A stretch of DNA of 23,697 bases from an uncultured Eubacteriales bacterium. Its GTDB lineage: Bacteria > Bacillota > Clostridia > Christensenellales > Aristaeellaceae. Every line of letters starts with the position of its first letter. The first letter of the stretch is position 1. Positions 6,798 through 13,708 of the stretch are shown piece after piece. The stretch is taken from contig USFL01000002.1 in the NCBI GenBank assembly GCA_900553905.1, positions 1 through 23,697 of the forward strand, written 5' to 3'. A program made the position numbers and the translations under genes. The notes beneath the pieces are model-generated. The model was not told the DNA's origin, did not search any database, and was given only the letters and a program-made list of their open reading frames with translations.

Positions 6798-7820
6798 ATG
6801 AGGGCAACCATACGCGATTTGGCAAGCCTGTCCGGGTTATCCACCTCCACGGTTTCGCGCGTGCTGACAGACAACGCGCACGTGAGCAAGGCTGCCAGGG
6901 AAAAGGTGGAGCAGGCCATACGCCAAACCGGCTATGTGCCCAACGGGCTTGCCCGTGGGCTTGTGCAAAAGCGCCGTGATTTGATTGCCGTGATTGTGCC
7001 GGACGGATACAACCCCTACTATGATGATATCCAGCTTGGGATTCATCAGGAAGCCTCACAGAACGGTTTTGACGTTATCACCATTTCCGAGGGCAATCAC
7101 TCTTGCATCAGAACGGTCAAAAAGATCATTGAGATCGGCATTGACGGCGTGCTGCATCTGGGCGCACTGGAGAGTGACGACGTCATTCCGCTGCTGGTGC
7201 AAAACGACATGCCGTTTGTCCTGCTATGCAGGCAGCTTTCCACCATCGAAGCCGACACCGTGCTCTTTAACGATTATGAGGCGGCGTTTTCCGCTACCGA
7301 GCATCTTATCATGCTGGGCCACCGCAACATCGCCTACATCTGCGGCAGGCGTAATTCGCTCTCCAGCCTGGAAAAGTATCGCGGCTACGCCGGAGCGCTC
7401 GCAAAGCACGGCATCGCAGTCAATGCTGCGCTGGTGGGCTGGGGCCAGCTGGACATGCAGAGCAGCTATCGGGTGATGAATGAATTTCTGGACGCGCGTG
7501 CGTCAGGATGTCTGTCCTTCACCGCCGTGGTAGCCGGAAACGACATGATGGGATTCGGCGCGAGAGAGGCTATGCTGGAGCGTGGCCTCTCCATCCCCGA
7601 CGATCTGTCTCTGGTTTCCATGGATGATATCAGCTGGTCTGCCATACAGGGTGTTGAAATGACCTCTGTGCGTGTGCCGAGGCTGGAGATGGGCCGCATT
7701 GCCTGCCAGCTGCTGCTCAAGCGAATCGCGCAGCCTGAACGCAAACATGAAGTGCATATCTTGGATACGCAGCTCTCCATTCGCAAAAGCTGCTGTCCGC
7801 CAAAGGAGCAAAAAGAATGA
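6798..7820 (+). CDS. LacI/GalR-family transcriptional regulator
   Basis: A full-length 340-residue protein. The N-terminal helix-turn-helix and hinge (TIRDLASLSGLSTSTVSRVL, residues 4-23, then NAHVSKAAREKV and TGYVPNGLARGL) are typical of LacI. The periplasmic-binding-like sensor follows (DLIAVIVPDGYNPYYDD, FVLLCRQLSTIEADTV, AAFSATEHLIMLGHRNIAYI, DISWSAIQGVEMTSVRVP). ATG 6798 is chosen because it opens the HTH; a purine stretch AAAGGGGG lies somewhat far upstream. The gene starts 33 bp after dctM and ends overlapping the next enzyme gene by ATGA, so it sits in the transporter operon. It is the likely repressor at the GGAACGTTCCC-type sites of 3584 and 3792. The inducer is probably the imported acid or a product of it. 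Unlike its upstream neighbours it is undamaged. Confidence 0.93.
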   Translation: MRATIRDLASLSGLSTSTVSRVLTDNAHVSKAAREKVEQAIRQTGYVPNGLARGLVQKRRDLIAVIVPDGYNPYYDDIQLGIHQEASQNGFDVITISEGNHSCIRTVKKIIEIGIDGVLHLGALESDDVIPLLVQNDMPFVLLCRQLSTIEADTVLFNDYEAAFSATEHLIMLGHRNIAYICGRRNSLSSLEKYRGYAGALAKHGIAVNAALVGWGQLDMQSSYRVMNEFLDARASGCLSFTAVVAGNDMMGFGAREAMLERGLSIPDDLSLVSMDDISWSAIQGVEMTSVRVPRLEMGRIACQLLLKRIAQPERKHEVHILDTQLSIRKSCCPPKEQKE

Positions 7821-8926
7821 TCATTACCGACGTAAAACCCATTAAATTGCAATTCTGGCCGCCCAACCCGCCGCGCGACGGCCTGGCCGCCATTCCCACG
7901 CGCGATGTGTTTCTGGTGCAGATCGAAACCGACGCGGGCATCACCGGCATCGGCGAAGGCTTTGCGCTGGGTTCGCTGGAATCGCTGGCGACGCTGACCA
8001 TGGAGACCCTCAAGCCGCTGCTGCTGGGCCAGGACCCGACCATGATCGAGGCATTGTGGAACCGCATGTACCTGGGCACCGCGCGCTATGGCCGCCGTGG
8101 CATCATGATGGCCGCCATCAGCGCGGTGGACATCGCCCTATGGGACATTCTGGGCAAAGCGGCCTCCATGCCGGTGTACAAGCTGCTGGGCGCGGCCAAG
8201 CATTCGCTGATTCCCTATGCCAGCGCCGGGTATTACCAAGAGGGCAAGGGCATTCCCGAACTGCAGGAGGAATGCGCCGGGTATGTGAAGATGGGTTTTC
8301 AGGCCGTAAAGATCAAGGTCGGCGGAGCGCCGGTGGAGGAGGACATCGCGCGGGTTCACGCGGTGCGCGAGGCCATCGGACCCGACGTGGCGCTGGGCAT
8401 CGACGCCAACAACGCCTGGGATTATCCCACGGCCCTGAAAATGGCGCGCGCCTGCGAAAAGGAAAACGTGCTGTTCTTTGAGGAGCCCATGTCTACCGAC
8501 TATCCGGAGGACTGCCTGCGCCTGGCGCAGCATACGGACGTATCCATCGCCGGCTACGAAACGCTCCTGACCCGCTATGGCATGAAGGATTTCATCACCC
8601 GCAGCGCCGTGGACATCGTACAGACCGATGCGATCTGGACGGGTGGCATCACGGAGGCCCGCCGCGTGGGCATGCTGGCTGGAACCTGGGGCAAAATGGT
8701 GATCCCCCACTTCTCGGCATCCATGGTATCTCTGGCCGCCAACCTCAGCTTCGGCCTCTCGCTGTACAACACCAAGTACATGGAATACACCCTGGACGAA
8801 AATCCCCTGCGCAGCGAGCTTTGCAAAAAGAGCATCGTGATGCAGGACGGCGTGGTGACGGTGTTCGACGAGCCGGGTCTGGGCGTGGAACTGAATCCGG
8901 AAACCGTGGAGCGTTATCGCGTGTAA
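7817..8926 (+). CDS. Enolase-superfamily enzyme of the mandelate racemase group (sugar acid dehydratase-like)
   Basis: Complete at 369 residues. Start ATG 7817 overlaps the LacI stop as ATGA, with AAAGGAG nine bases upstream, so translation is probably coupled. The N-terminal capping domain covers residues 1-125 (DVFLVQIETDAGITGIGE, MMAAISAVDIALWDILGK). The barrel carries K165-x-K167 (AVKIKVGG), metal ligands D196 (GIDANNAWD), E222 (FFEEP) and E248 (AGYE), and H298 in VIPHFSASM. The Lys-x-Lys plus His arrangement suits proton removal alpha to a carboxylate, as in dehydratases of galactonate, mannonate or related acids. It is clearly related to, but not a copy of, the broken homologue at 1552-2644. 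It is the last gene before a strong terminator. Its survival while the importer is broken suggests use of an internally produced substrate or very recent decay. Substrate unassigned. Confidence 0.92.
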   Translation: MIITDVKPIKLQFWPPNPPRDGLAAIPTRDVFLVQIETDAGITGIGEGFALGSLESLATLTMETLKPLLLGQDPTMIEALWNRMYLGTARYGRRGIMMAAISAVDIALWDILGKAASMPVYKLLGAAKHSLIPYASAGYYQEGKGIPELQEECAGYVKMGFQAVKIKVGGAPVEEDIARVHAVREAIGPDVALGIDANNAWDYPTALKMARACEKENVLFFEEPMSTDYPEDCLRLAQHTDVSIAGYETLLTRYGMKDFITRSAVDIVQTDAIWTGGITEARRVGMLAGTWGKMVIPHFSASMVSLAANLSFGLSLYNTKYMEYTLDENPLRSELCKKSIVMQDGVVTVFDEPGLGVELNPETVERYRV

Positions 8927-8942
8927 ATGGCCTCCACCTCTT

Positions 8943-8974
8943 TCCCCTGGCGCATGCCAGGGGATTTTGTTTTG
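8943..8974 (+). terminator. Intrinsic terminator of the rightward sugar-acid operon
   Basis: CCCCTGGC (8944-8951) pairs with GCCAGGGG (8956-8963) around GCAT, followed by ATTTTGTTTTG. It lies 17 bp after the stop codon of the second enolase-superfamily gene. Confidence 0.88.
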
Positions 8975-8984
8975 CAAAGCCGAT

Positions 8985-9014
8985 CCGCCCCGGCCCTAAA
9001 TGGGGCCGGGGCGG
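8985..9014 (-). terminator. GC-rich hairpin ending the leftward FG-GAP gene
   Basis: CCGCCCCGGCCC (8985-8996) and GGGCCGGGGCGG (9003-9014) form a perfect 12-bp stem with a 6-nt loop. It begins 6 bp past the stop codon of the leftward gene, so it very likely ends that transcript. Only a weak T stretch (CTTTGC) follows. Confidence 0.6.
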
Positions 9015-9020
9015 CTTATG

Positions 9021-10061
9021 TCATTCCCGCGTCAGCGTATAACGCACCAGCTGCTGCACTTTGCCGCAGGAAGCGTCGATGACGCAGGCGTCCTTTTCGC
9101 TGGTGACGGACAGGTTGGTGGGGGCCACATCGCGGTCGATCACCGTCGTCCGCATGCGCCAGTCCCCTTCCGCATCGGGCTTTTGAAGCATCATAAGAGC
9201 ACCGTCGCCGCCTCGGTAGGCGGCCAGCAGGGCGGGCCGGCCCAGAATGTCTCCGCCCCAGAGCGCATGGGCAAAGGGCGCATCGAAACGATAGACGATC
9301 TCCCACCGGTCCCCGCACAGCTTGTTCACCGCGATCTCGTCGCCATGGAATCCCTCGATGGTCACCAGCTCCTCCACGCCGTCCCCATCCAGGTCCACCG
9401 TCACGGCGTCGCTGATTTCCCGATCCAGCAGGCGCTCGGCCCGCCAGGGGATGTCCGCGCCGCCGGGCACCGCCACCTCGTACAGCCCCTCCGAACCGGC
9501 GATCAGCAGCACCTCGCGCCCGTTTCACATGGTGCGGCAAAAGCCATGATTCTTGGTCAGGCTGGGAATGATGGGCTGCATGTCCCGCGGCGGACGGCCG
9601 CCGTCCAGCTCGCCCACGGCCGTTACGCCCGGCGAGCTCCCGTCATCACGGAAGGCTTTCGCTTTGCACAGCTGACAGGCGACGAGGAACTGCCTCCCCT
9701 GAATCTCGACAATGTCAAAGCGGTGCAGATAGGGATACTCCATCCACTTTTCCGCCTTCCAGCCCTCCGGCGTGGGCGAGGTCTTGACGATGCAGGCCTC
9801 CGCCGCGTCAAAGCCGGGGAAAAAGTTCTGTACGGCCAGAAAGGCTCCCTCCGGCTCCAGCTGGCTGATGCTCATGCAGCCGCCGGCGTCATGCCATGCG
9901 GGGGTCTGCGCCTCGGGCACGTGCCAGTCGTACACCCGGCAGCCGCCCCGGCCCTCGGAGGCGCATACGCCCAAGCGCCCCTGGGGCGTATGCAGCTGGT
10001 TGACCGCGTAGCACATGGGCAAAGAAAGAAGCACCTCACGGCAAATGGAGATTCCGTCCAT
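9021..10061 (-). pseudogene. FG-GAP/VCBS-like repeat protein with in-frame TGA
   Basis: Start ATG 10061 follows GAGGGAAGAAGG, and the stop is TGA at 9021. One in-frame TGA at 9527-9525 splits the gene into 178 and 167 codons in the same frame, between NHGFCRTM and NGREVLLIAGSEGLYEV. A tryptophan codon there (MWNGREVLL) would restore a 346-residue protein. The second half contains TVDLDGDGVEELVTIEG, the Asp-rich calcium loop seen in FG-GAP/VCBS beta-propeller blades. Repeated blade-like pieces (FLVACQLCKAKAF, EVLLIAGSEGLYEV, PALLAAYRGGDGALM) are visible. There is no signal peptide, so a cytoplasmic propeller is implied. I cannot assign a role; gene position suggests a link to the sugar-acid locus or to the corrinoid regulator next door. 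Confidence 0.65.
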
Positions 10062-10116
10062 ATCCTTCTTCCCTCTTTCCTGTTTTGACCCTGGCGGATG
10101 CACCGCCGCGCCCCTG

Positions 10117-10155
10117 AAAAGGCGGGGCCTATGCTGTTTTCAGTATAGCCCCGCC
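10117..10155 (-). terminator. Intrinsic terminator after the PocR-AraC gene
   Basis: On the minus strand, GGCGGGGC (10155-10148) pairs with GCCCCGCC (10128-10121). An inner 7-bp stem with one bulged base closes on a tetraloop (AAAA), and TTTT follows at 10120-10117. It lies about 30 bp past the regulator's stop and upstream of the FG-GAP gene. Confidence 0.8.
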
Positions 10156-10185
10156 GGGCGGCGCTGTCAACCGCATCCAACATCC

Positions 10186-11430
10186 TCACGTCCGTAGCTG
10201 ATAGGGCGTTATGCCGGTCACACGCTTGAACGCCTTGGTAAAGCTGCTCTGATCCGCATAGCCCACGGTCATGGCGATTTCATTGATGGGATACTGGGTA
10301 GCCGTCAGCAGCTGGCGGGCCTCCTCCACCCGAAAGCGGGTCAGGTACTCATGGAAGCCGATGCCCATGCACTTTGAAAAGAGCGCCGAGAAATAGGACG
10401 GGCTCACCTCCAGCTCATCCGCCAGACTCTGGATGGACAGCGGCTGGTCAAAATGGTCCGTGATGTATTGCACGGCCCTTCGCACAACCGGGTGTGCCTG
10501 AGCCGCTCCGGGCAGCGCTATGGTCTGGATGAAGTTCTCCACGATCTCCTTGAGCGAAAAGCACAGGTCCTCGTAGCTTTCGTCCTTTTGCAGCTGCTCC
10601 AGGTATTCTGGGTTGCGCGGGAGGATGCGATCAGGCGGCGCGCCGCCCTCGATGGCGATGCGGCTGAGCAGGATGGTCAACTCGCACGCACGAGTCCGTA
10701 TCCATTGCAGATCCTGCCTCCGAGCCAGCAGCACAAAGCTCAGCAGCTCGTTGAGTATCCGTCTGGCGCCCTGGATGTCGCCCTGTCTGACCTTGCCCAG
10801 CAGGGCGCATTCCTTTTGATAGATCAGTGTGCACATGGAGTCGGTCGGGGTCCCCATGTCATGCTGCACGGTATCGCTGACCGCCGGCTGCCGGCAGGGC
10901 TTCTCCTGCCGCCCCCGCACCAGAAGCCGCGCGTCGGAGAGCAGCGGCGTGAAGAGATCGTCCATCAGGCAGCTGATGCTGTGCACGCGGGCAGGGCTGA
11001 TGACGGGCAGCTTTTGCAGCTCGTCGTACAGGTCCGGGCACAGCGGGGGCGTCAGGCGGCGCTTGTCGGCCAGGCCGGAAAGCGGCATGCTTTGCGGCGC
11101 GTCCATCCGAAACGGTCCCACGATCACCGTGCCCAGCAGCTGTTTGCGGCGCACCAGAGAAAAGGCGATGTGGTTGAGCCCCGCATGGCAGCTGAATACT
11201 TGGCTCTCGCCCGGCTCGCAGGCGATCCTTCCGGCCTTCAGGTATGTCCGGACGCAGTCACAAAATGCCCGCGCCTTCAGCAGCGCACAGTACGCGCCGG
11301 TTTCTCCGTGCTGCTCCAGCTGGTTGCCCTCCGCGTCCAGCAGACGCGCAGGGATGTTGAGGCATTGGGACAGCTCGTCCAGCCGTTTGCTGAGCGCTTC
11401 CTTGGCGATCAATGAATACAGCGCATTCAC
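10186..11430 (-). CDS. AraC-family regulator with N-terminal PocR ligand-binding domain
   Basis: GTG 11430 is preferred as the start because TGAGG lies seven bases upstream, while an earlier TTG has no such site. That gives 414 residues. Residues 1-110 match a PocR sensor: C48, then FCDCV (C57, C59), C71 and FSCHAGLNHIAF (C81), the conserved cysteine pattern of that domain. The C-terminal ~100 residues are a double AraC HTH (LSIQSLADELEVSPSYFSAL, then INEIAMTVGYADQSSFTKAF). PocR domains are known from regulators of B12-dependent pathways such as propanediol use. Here the gene is divergent from a corrinoid carrier protein, so it probably activates that gene in response to a small organic substrate. 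Length and motifs are intact. Its promoter shares a -10 region with the divergent gene. Confidence 0.9.
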   Translation of the reverse strand: MNALYSLIAKEALSKRLDELSQCLNIPARLLDAEGNQLEQHGETGAYCALLKARAFCDCVRTYLKAGRIACEPGESQVFSCHAGLNHIAFSLVRRKQLLGTVIVGPFRMDAPQSMPLSGLADKRRLTPPLCPDLYDELQKLPVISPARVHSISCLMDDLFTPLLSDARLLVRGRQEKPCRQPAVSDTVQHDMGTPTDSMCTLIYQKECALLGKVRQGDIQGARRILNELLSFVLLARRQDLQWIRTRACELTILLSRIAIEGGAPPDRILPRNPEYLEQLQKDESYEDLCFSLKEIVENFIQTIALPGAAQAHPVVRRAVQYITDHFDQPLSIQSLADELEVSPSYFSALFSKCMGIGFHEYLTRFRVEEARQLLTATQYPINEIAMTVGYADQSSFTKAFKRVTGITPYQLRT

Positions 11431-11490
11431 AGGAACCTCAAAAACGAACAAAATATCCAAAAAGTAAACAAGCAATTTCGATTCGTTTCC

Positions 11491-11519
11491 ATTATAATCA
11501 ATTCATCCAAAATCCGCAA
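11491..11519 (-). promoter_or_regulatory. Promoter of the PocR-AraC regulator
   Basis: On the minus strand, TTGCGG (11519-11514) and TATAAT (11496-11491) are 17 nt apart. The -10 overlaps the -10 of the rightward corrinoid gene within ATTATAAT. Confidence 0.6.
11493..11498 (+). promoter_or_regulatory. -10 box of the corrinoid protein gene, no matching -35
   Basis: TATAAT at 11493-11498 has no acceptable -35 box 16-18 bases upstream, which is usual for promoters needing an AraC-type activator. Upstream AACGAA and TTCGTT form an inverted pair that might serve as activator contacts. A start near 11505 leaves a 43-nt leader. Confidence 0.5.
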
Positions 11520-11547
11520 CATTGCAACCACCACAGGAGGGAACGCC

Positions 11548-12180
11548 ATGGAACTGCTGGAGCAGATTTCGGAGCACCTGCAAAAAGGCAAGGCCAAGGA
11601 GGTCAGGGAGCTGGTGCAGCAGGCCGTCGACGAGGGCATCCCCTCCCAGATCATTCTGGAGGAGGGCCTGCTTAGCGGCATGGGTATCATCAGCGAAAAG
11701 TTCAAAAGAAATGAGGTCTTTGTGCCCGAAGTGCTGGTGGCAGCCCGCGCGATGAGCCAAGGCGCCGCGCTGCTCAAGCCGCTGCTGATTGCAGACGGCG
11801 TCAAGGCCAGAGGCCGGGTGTGCATCGGCACGATCAAGGGCGACCTGCACGACATCGGCAAGAACCTGGTCAAAATGATGATGGAGGGCAAAGGCCTGGA
11901 GGTGGTGGACCTGGGAACCGACGTAGCTCCGGAAACCTTCATCCAGACCGCGAAGGAGCAGAACTGCCAGGTGATTTGCTGCTCCACGCTGCTCGTCGCC
12001 ACCATGGGCGTGATGGAAGAGGTCGTCAAGGCGGCCGAGGCTGCCGGCATCCGTGACAGCGTGAAGATCATGGTGGGCGGCGCGCCCGTGACGGAGGACT
12101 TCTGCCGCCAGATCGGCGCGGACGCCTATACCCCCGACGCCGTGACCGCCGCGGAGCTGGCCGTTCAGTTCTGCGCCTGA
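11548..12180 (+). CDS. Corrinoid (cobalamin-binding) protein of a methyltransferase system, MtaC/MttC-like
   Basis: 210 residues from ATG 11548, with AGGAGG eight bases upstream; stop TGA. Residues 1-85 form the helical cap domain (LEEGLLSGMGIISEKFKRNE, FVPEVLVAARAM). Residues 88-210 are the B12-binding Rossmann domain with the lower-ligand motif DxHxxG (D99, H101, G104 in KGDLHDIGKNLV) and the late VGGAPVTEDFCRQIGADAY segment. Such proteins carry a methyl group on cobalt between a substrate-specific methyltransferase and a second acceptor enzyme in methanol, methylamine, betaine or aromatic methyl ether use. No methyltransferase is encoded nearby, so the substrate cannot be deduced. It is divergent from the PocR-AraC regulator. 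Downstream genes include an Fe-S protein and a broken activase. Confidence 0.93.
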   Translation: MELLEQISEHLQKGKAKEVRELVQQAVDEGIPSQIILEEGLLSGMGIISEKFKRNEVFVPEVLVAARAMSQGAALLKPLLIADGVKARGRVCIGTIKGDLHDIGKNLVKMMMEGKGLEVVDLGTDVAPETFIQTAKEQNCQVICCSTLLVATMGVMEEVVKAAEAAGIRDSVKIMVGGAPVTEDFCRQIGADAYTPDAVTAAELAVQFCA

Positions 12181-12235
12181 CCGGACTGCGCAGGACAGCC
12201 TCCATCAAGCAAAGGGGGCCGGGCGCTCTTGGGAG

Positions 12236-12363
12236 CCGAACAAGGAATCGGGTGCAGGGTCCGGCGAACTCATCGCCGTAAGTGGAAGGAAACGCAAGCA
12301 TGCCGCTGCCTGCGGGCGGAAAGGCTGCGCGGACGATGAGCACAAACCGGAAGGCCTGTTCGG
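12236..12363 (+). promoter_or_regulatory. Cobalamin riboswitch (compact form)
   Basis: The region carries the ordered conserved blocks of the B12 aptamer: AACAAGGAATCGGGTGCAG, then CCGGCGAACTCATCGCCGTAAG, then GCCGCTGCC, then GGAAAGGC, and finally a B12 box-like AACCGGAAGGCCTG near 12345-12358. CCGAACA (12236-12242) and TGTTCGG (12357-12363) are perfect complements that close the core into about 128 nt. A small hairpin CTCGT/ACGAG follows at 12370-12387 and may be the expression platform. The element sits between the corrinoid protein gene and an ECF-transporter S-component remnant, where control of corrinoid uptake is expected. Assignment is by pattern; the B12 box differs from the common form at several bases. 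Confidence 0.75.
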
Positions 12364-12372
12364 AGAATCCTC

Positions 12373-12627
12373 GTGTCTCGATACGAGTTCTTACTGAAAA
12401 CACGCCGCATGGAGGACCCGGCAGGATGGGTCATCCTGCCGGGCGGCTACGGTCTGGGCTTCAGCCTCCTGTGCGCGATTCCCCATGTGTTCATCGGCGG
12501 GCCGGGATATGCGGTCGGCTACTTCATCGGCGGCTTTCCCTTCGACCTGACCCATGGCCTGGCAAGCGCCGCGCTCGCCGCCATCCTGCTGCATCCGCCG
12601 GAGCGGCTCATGCGCCTGTTCTCGTAA
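12373..12627 (+). pseudogene. C-terminal remnant of an ECF-transporter S component (probably cobalamin-related)
   Basis: Only about 70 recognisable residues remain: WVILPGGYGLGFSLLCAIP, IGGPGYAVGYFIGG and FPFDLTHGLASAALAAILL, ending ERLMRLFS before TAA at 12625. This resembles the last membrane helices of ECF S components, which end in a GxPFDxxH...N/S motif. Normal S components have about 170-200 residues and six helices, so roughly the first 100 are gone. No good ribosome binding site precedes any start here; the open frame runs straight out of the riboswitch region. Cobalamin or a precursor is the likely former substrate, judged from the riboswitch and corrinoid genes. Family assignment is moderate. 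Confidence 0.6.
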
Positions 12628-12754
12628 GGTGGGACGCCGCCGTTTTTTACTCCTCCAGCCCGCCTCCGGCGACAACATTCCGCCCCATACCAGCCGGGAC
12701 AACATTCGCGCCTTTTTCTACGCCCTTGAGGGCGGACCGGGAAGGAGAACGTCC

Positions 12755-13306
12755 ATGAGCGAGCTTGAAAACCGTCTGATCGAAGCCGCCCTGGCTGCCG
12801 GGGCGGCCAAGGCGACTCTCATTCCCCAACGGCAGATCGTATTGTCCGCGGAATTTCGCAAGATCTGCGAGAGCAACGCCTGCGGCAACTACGGCCGCTG
12901 CTGGATGTGTCCGCCCGATACGGGGGACATCGAAACCGCGATGGCGCAGGTGCGTCAATATCCCTGGGGCCTTCTGTATCAGACCGTCGGCGAGATCGAG
13001 GACAGCTTTGACATCGAGGGCATGGCGGACCGCGCCAGGGAGCATGCCCGGATGAGCCAGCGCGTGCAGCAGGCCGTCGAGCCGTTGCTGCAAAAGCCGT
13101 TCCTGCATTTAAGCTGTGGCGGCTGCCGGCTATGCGAGACCTGCGCCCGGTGCGGCGGCGAGCCCTGCCGTCATCCCGACAAGGCGCTGACCTCCCTGGA
13201 GGGCAGCGGCGTGGACGTGTACAACACCACCAGGGATACGCCCCTCAAGTACATCAACGGCCAGAACACCGTCACCTTCTTCGGGATGGTTTTGTGGGAA
13301 GCTTAA
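12755..13306 (+). CDS. DUF2284 cysteine-rich metal-binding (Fe-S) protein
   Basis: 183 residues from ATG 12755, with AAGGAG seven bases upstream; stop TAA at 13304. Ten cysteines lie in two clusters: C38, C43, C49, C52 (ICESNACGNYGRCWMCPP) and C121, C124, C127, C130, C133, C138 (CGGCRLCETCARCGGEPC). This pattern suggests two or more iron-sulfur clusters. DUF2284 genes often accompany corrinoid-dependent methyltransferase systems; a role in electron supply or cofactor care is an inference. The next gene (the activase remnant) begins 3 bp after this stop, which supports a common transcript. No damage is seen. Confidence 0.85.
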   Translation: MSELENRLIEAALAAGAAKATLIPQRQIVLSAEFRKICESNACGNYGRCWMCPPDTGDIETAMAQVRQYPWGLLYQTVGEIEDSFDIEGMADRAREHARMSQRVQQAVEPLLQKPFLHLSCGGCRLCETCARCGGEPCRHPDKALTSLEGSGVDVYNTTRDTPLKYINGQNTVTFFGMVLWEA

Positions 13307-13309
13307 GGG

Positions 13310-13660
13310 ATGCCGGTGCTCGCCGTGCGTCAGGGGCTGCCTCCCCGACGATTTTCTTTGAGAGTACGCCGTTGCCGGGCGACGCAATCGCCTTCCACGG
13401 TCTGGGCGTGCAGCAGCCCTGCGGAGGCCGGGGCGTATGCGGCAAATGCGCGGTGTGGGTAGGCGCGCCCAGCGGGCGGCGCTCAACTCACAGGTCCAGT
13501 TTTCGGCGAAGGCAATCGGCCGCATCAACGCGGCCCTCTCCGGCAAGGGGCCCCGGCTGGGGCGGGCTGTGCTGGAATGACTGGGGACATGCTCCGCGCC
13601 GCCTGTGCCGGAGCGGGCGTCAGCCCGCGTCCACTGTCTGTTGCGACGGCTGCCTTCAGC
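13310..13660 (+). pseudogene. Degraded reductive activator of corrinoid proteins (RACo-like)
   Basis: ATG 13310 lies 3 bp after the DUF2284 stop. Three pieces in different frames match a RACo-type protein in the right order. First is the N-terminal 2Fe-2S ferredoxin (TIFFESTPLPGDAIAFHG, then QQPCGGRGVCGKCAVWV, 13349-13470). Next is a piece of the ASKHA ATPase domain (ALNSQVQFSAKAIGRINAAL, then GRAVLE, ending TGA at 13578). Last is MLRAACAGAGVSPRPLSVAT (to about 13645), which stops just before the expected GNT motif. Intact proteins have roughly 550-650 residues; about 100 remain, and the fourth ferredoxin cysteine, the linker and the rest of the ATPase domain are missing. The intact enzyme uses ATP and low-potential electrons to return inactive Co(II) corrinoid to Co(I). 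Its loss would strand the upstream corrinoid protein unless another activase exists. Confidence 0.7.
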
Positions 13661-13708
13661 GGGCAGTTTGACTCGCTGAAAGCCGCGTTGTATTCGGGCG
13701 GTTTAAAA

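Noticed and set aside
5270..9527. Use of UGA as a tryptophan codon in this organism
   Set aside because: TGA is the natural stop of several intact genes here (LacI, corrinoid protein, lysS, PocR-AraC) and TGG is used freely, so genome-wide recoding is excluded. Local read-through remains possible.
9000..10088. A 362-codon plus-strand open frame across the FG-GAP gene
   Set aside because: The minus strand shows the DLDGDGVEE loop and a proper ribosome binding site; the plus-strand frame begins within a terminator hairpin and has no recognisable domain.
13655..13680. Terminator between the activase remnant and the AraC-GyrI gene
   Set aside because: A 7-bp stem (TTCAGCG/CGCTGAA) with a 12-nt loop is present, but no T run follows on either strand.
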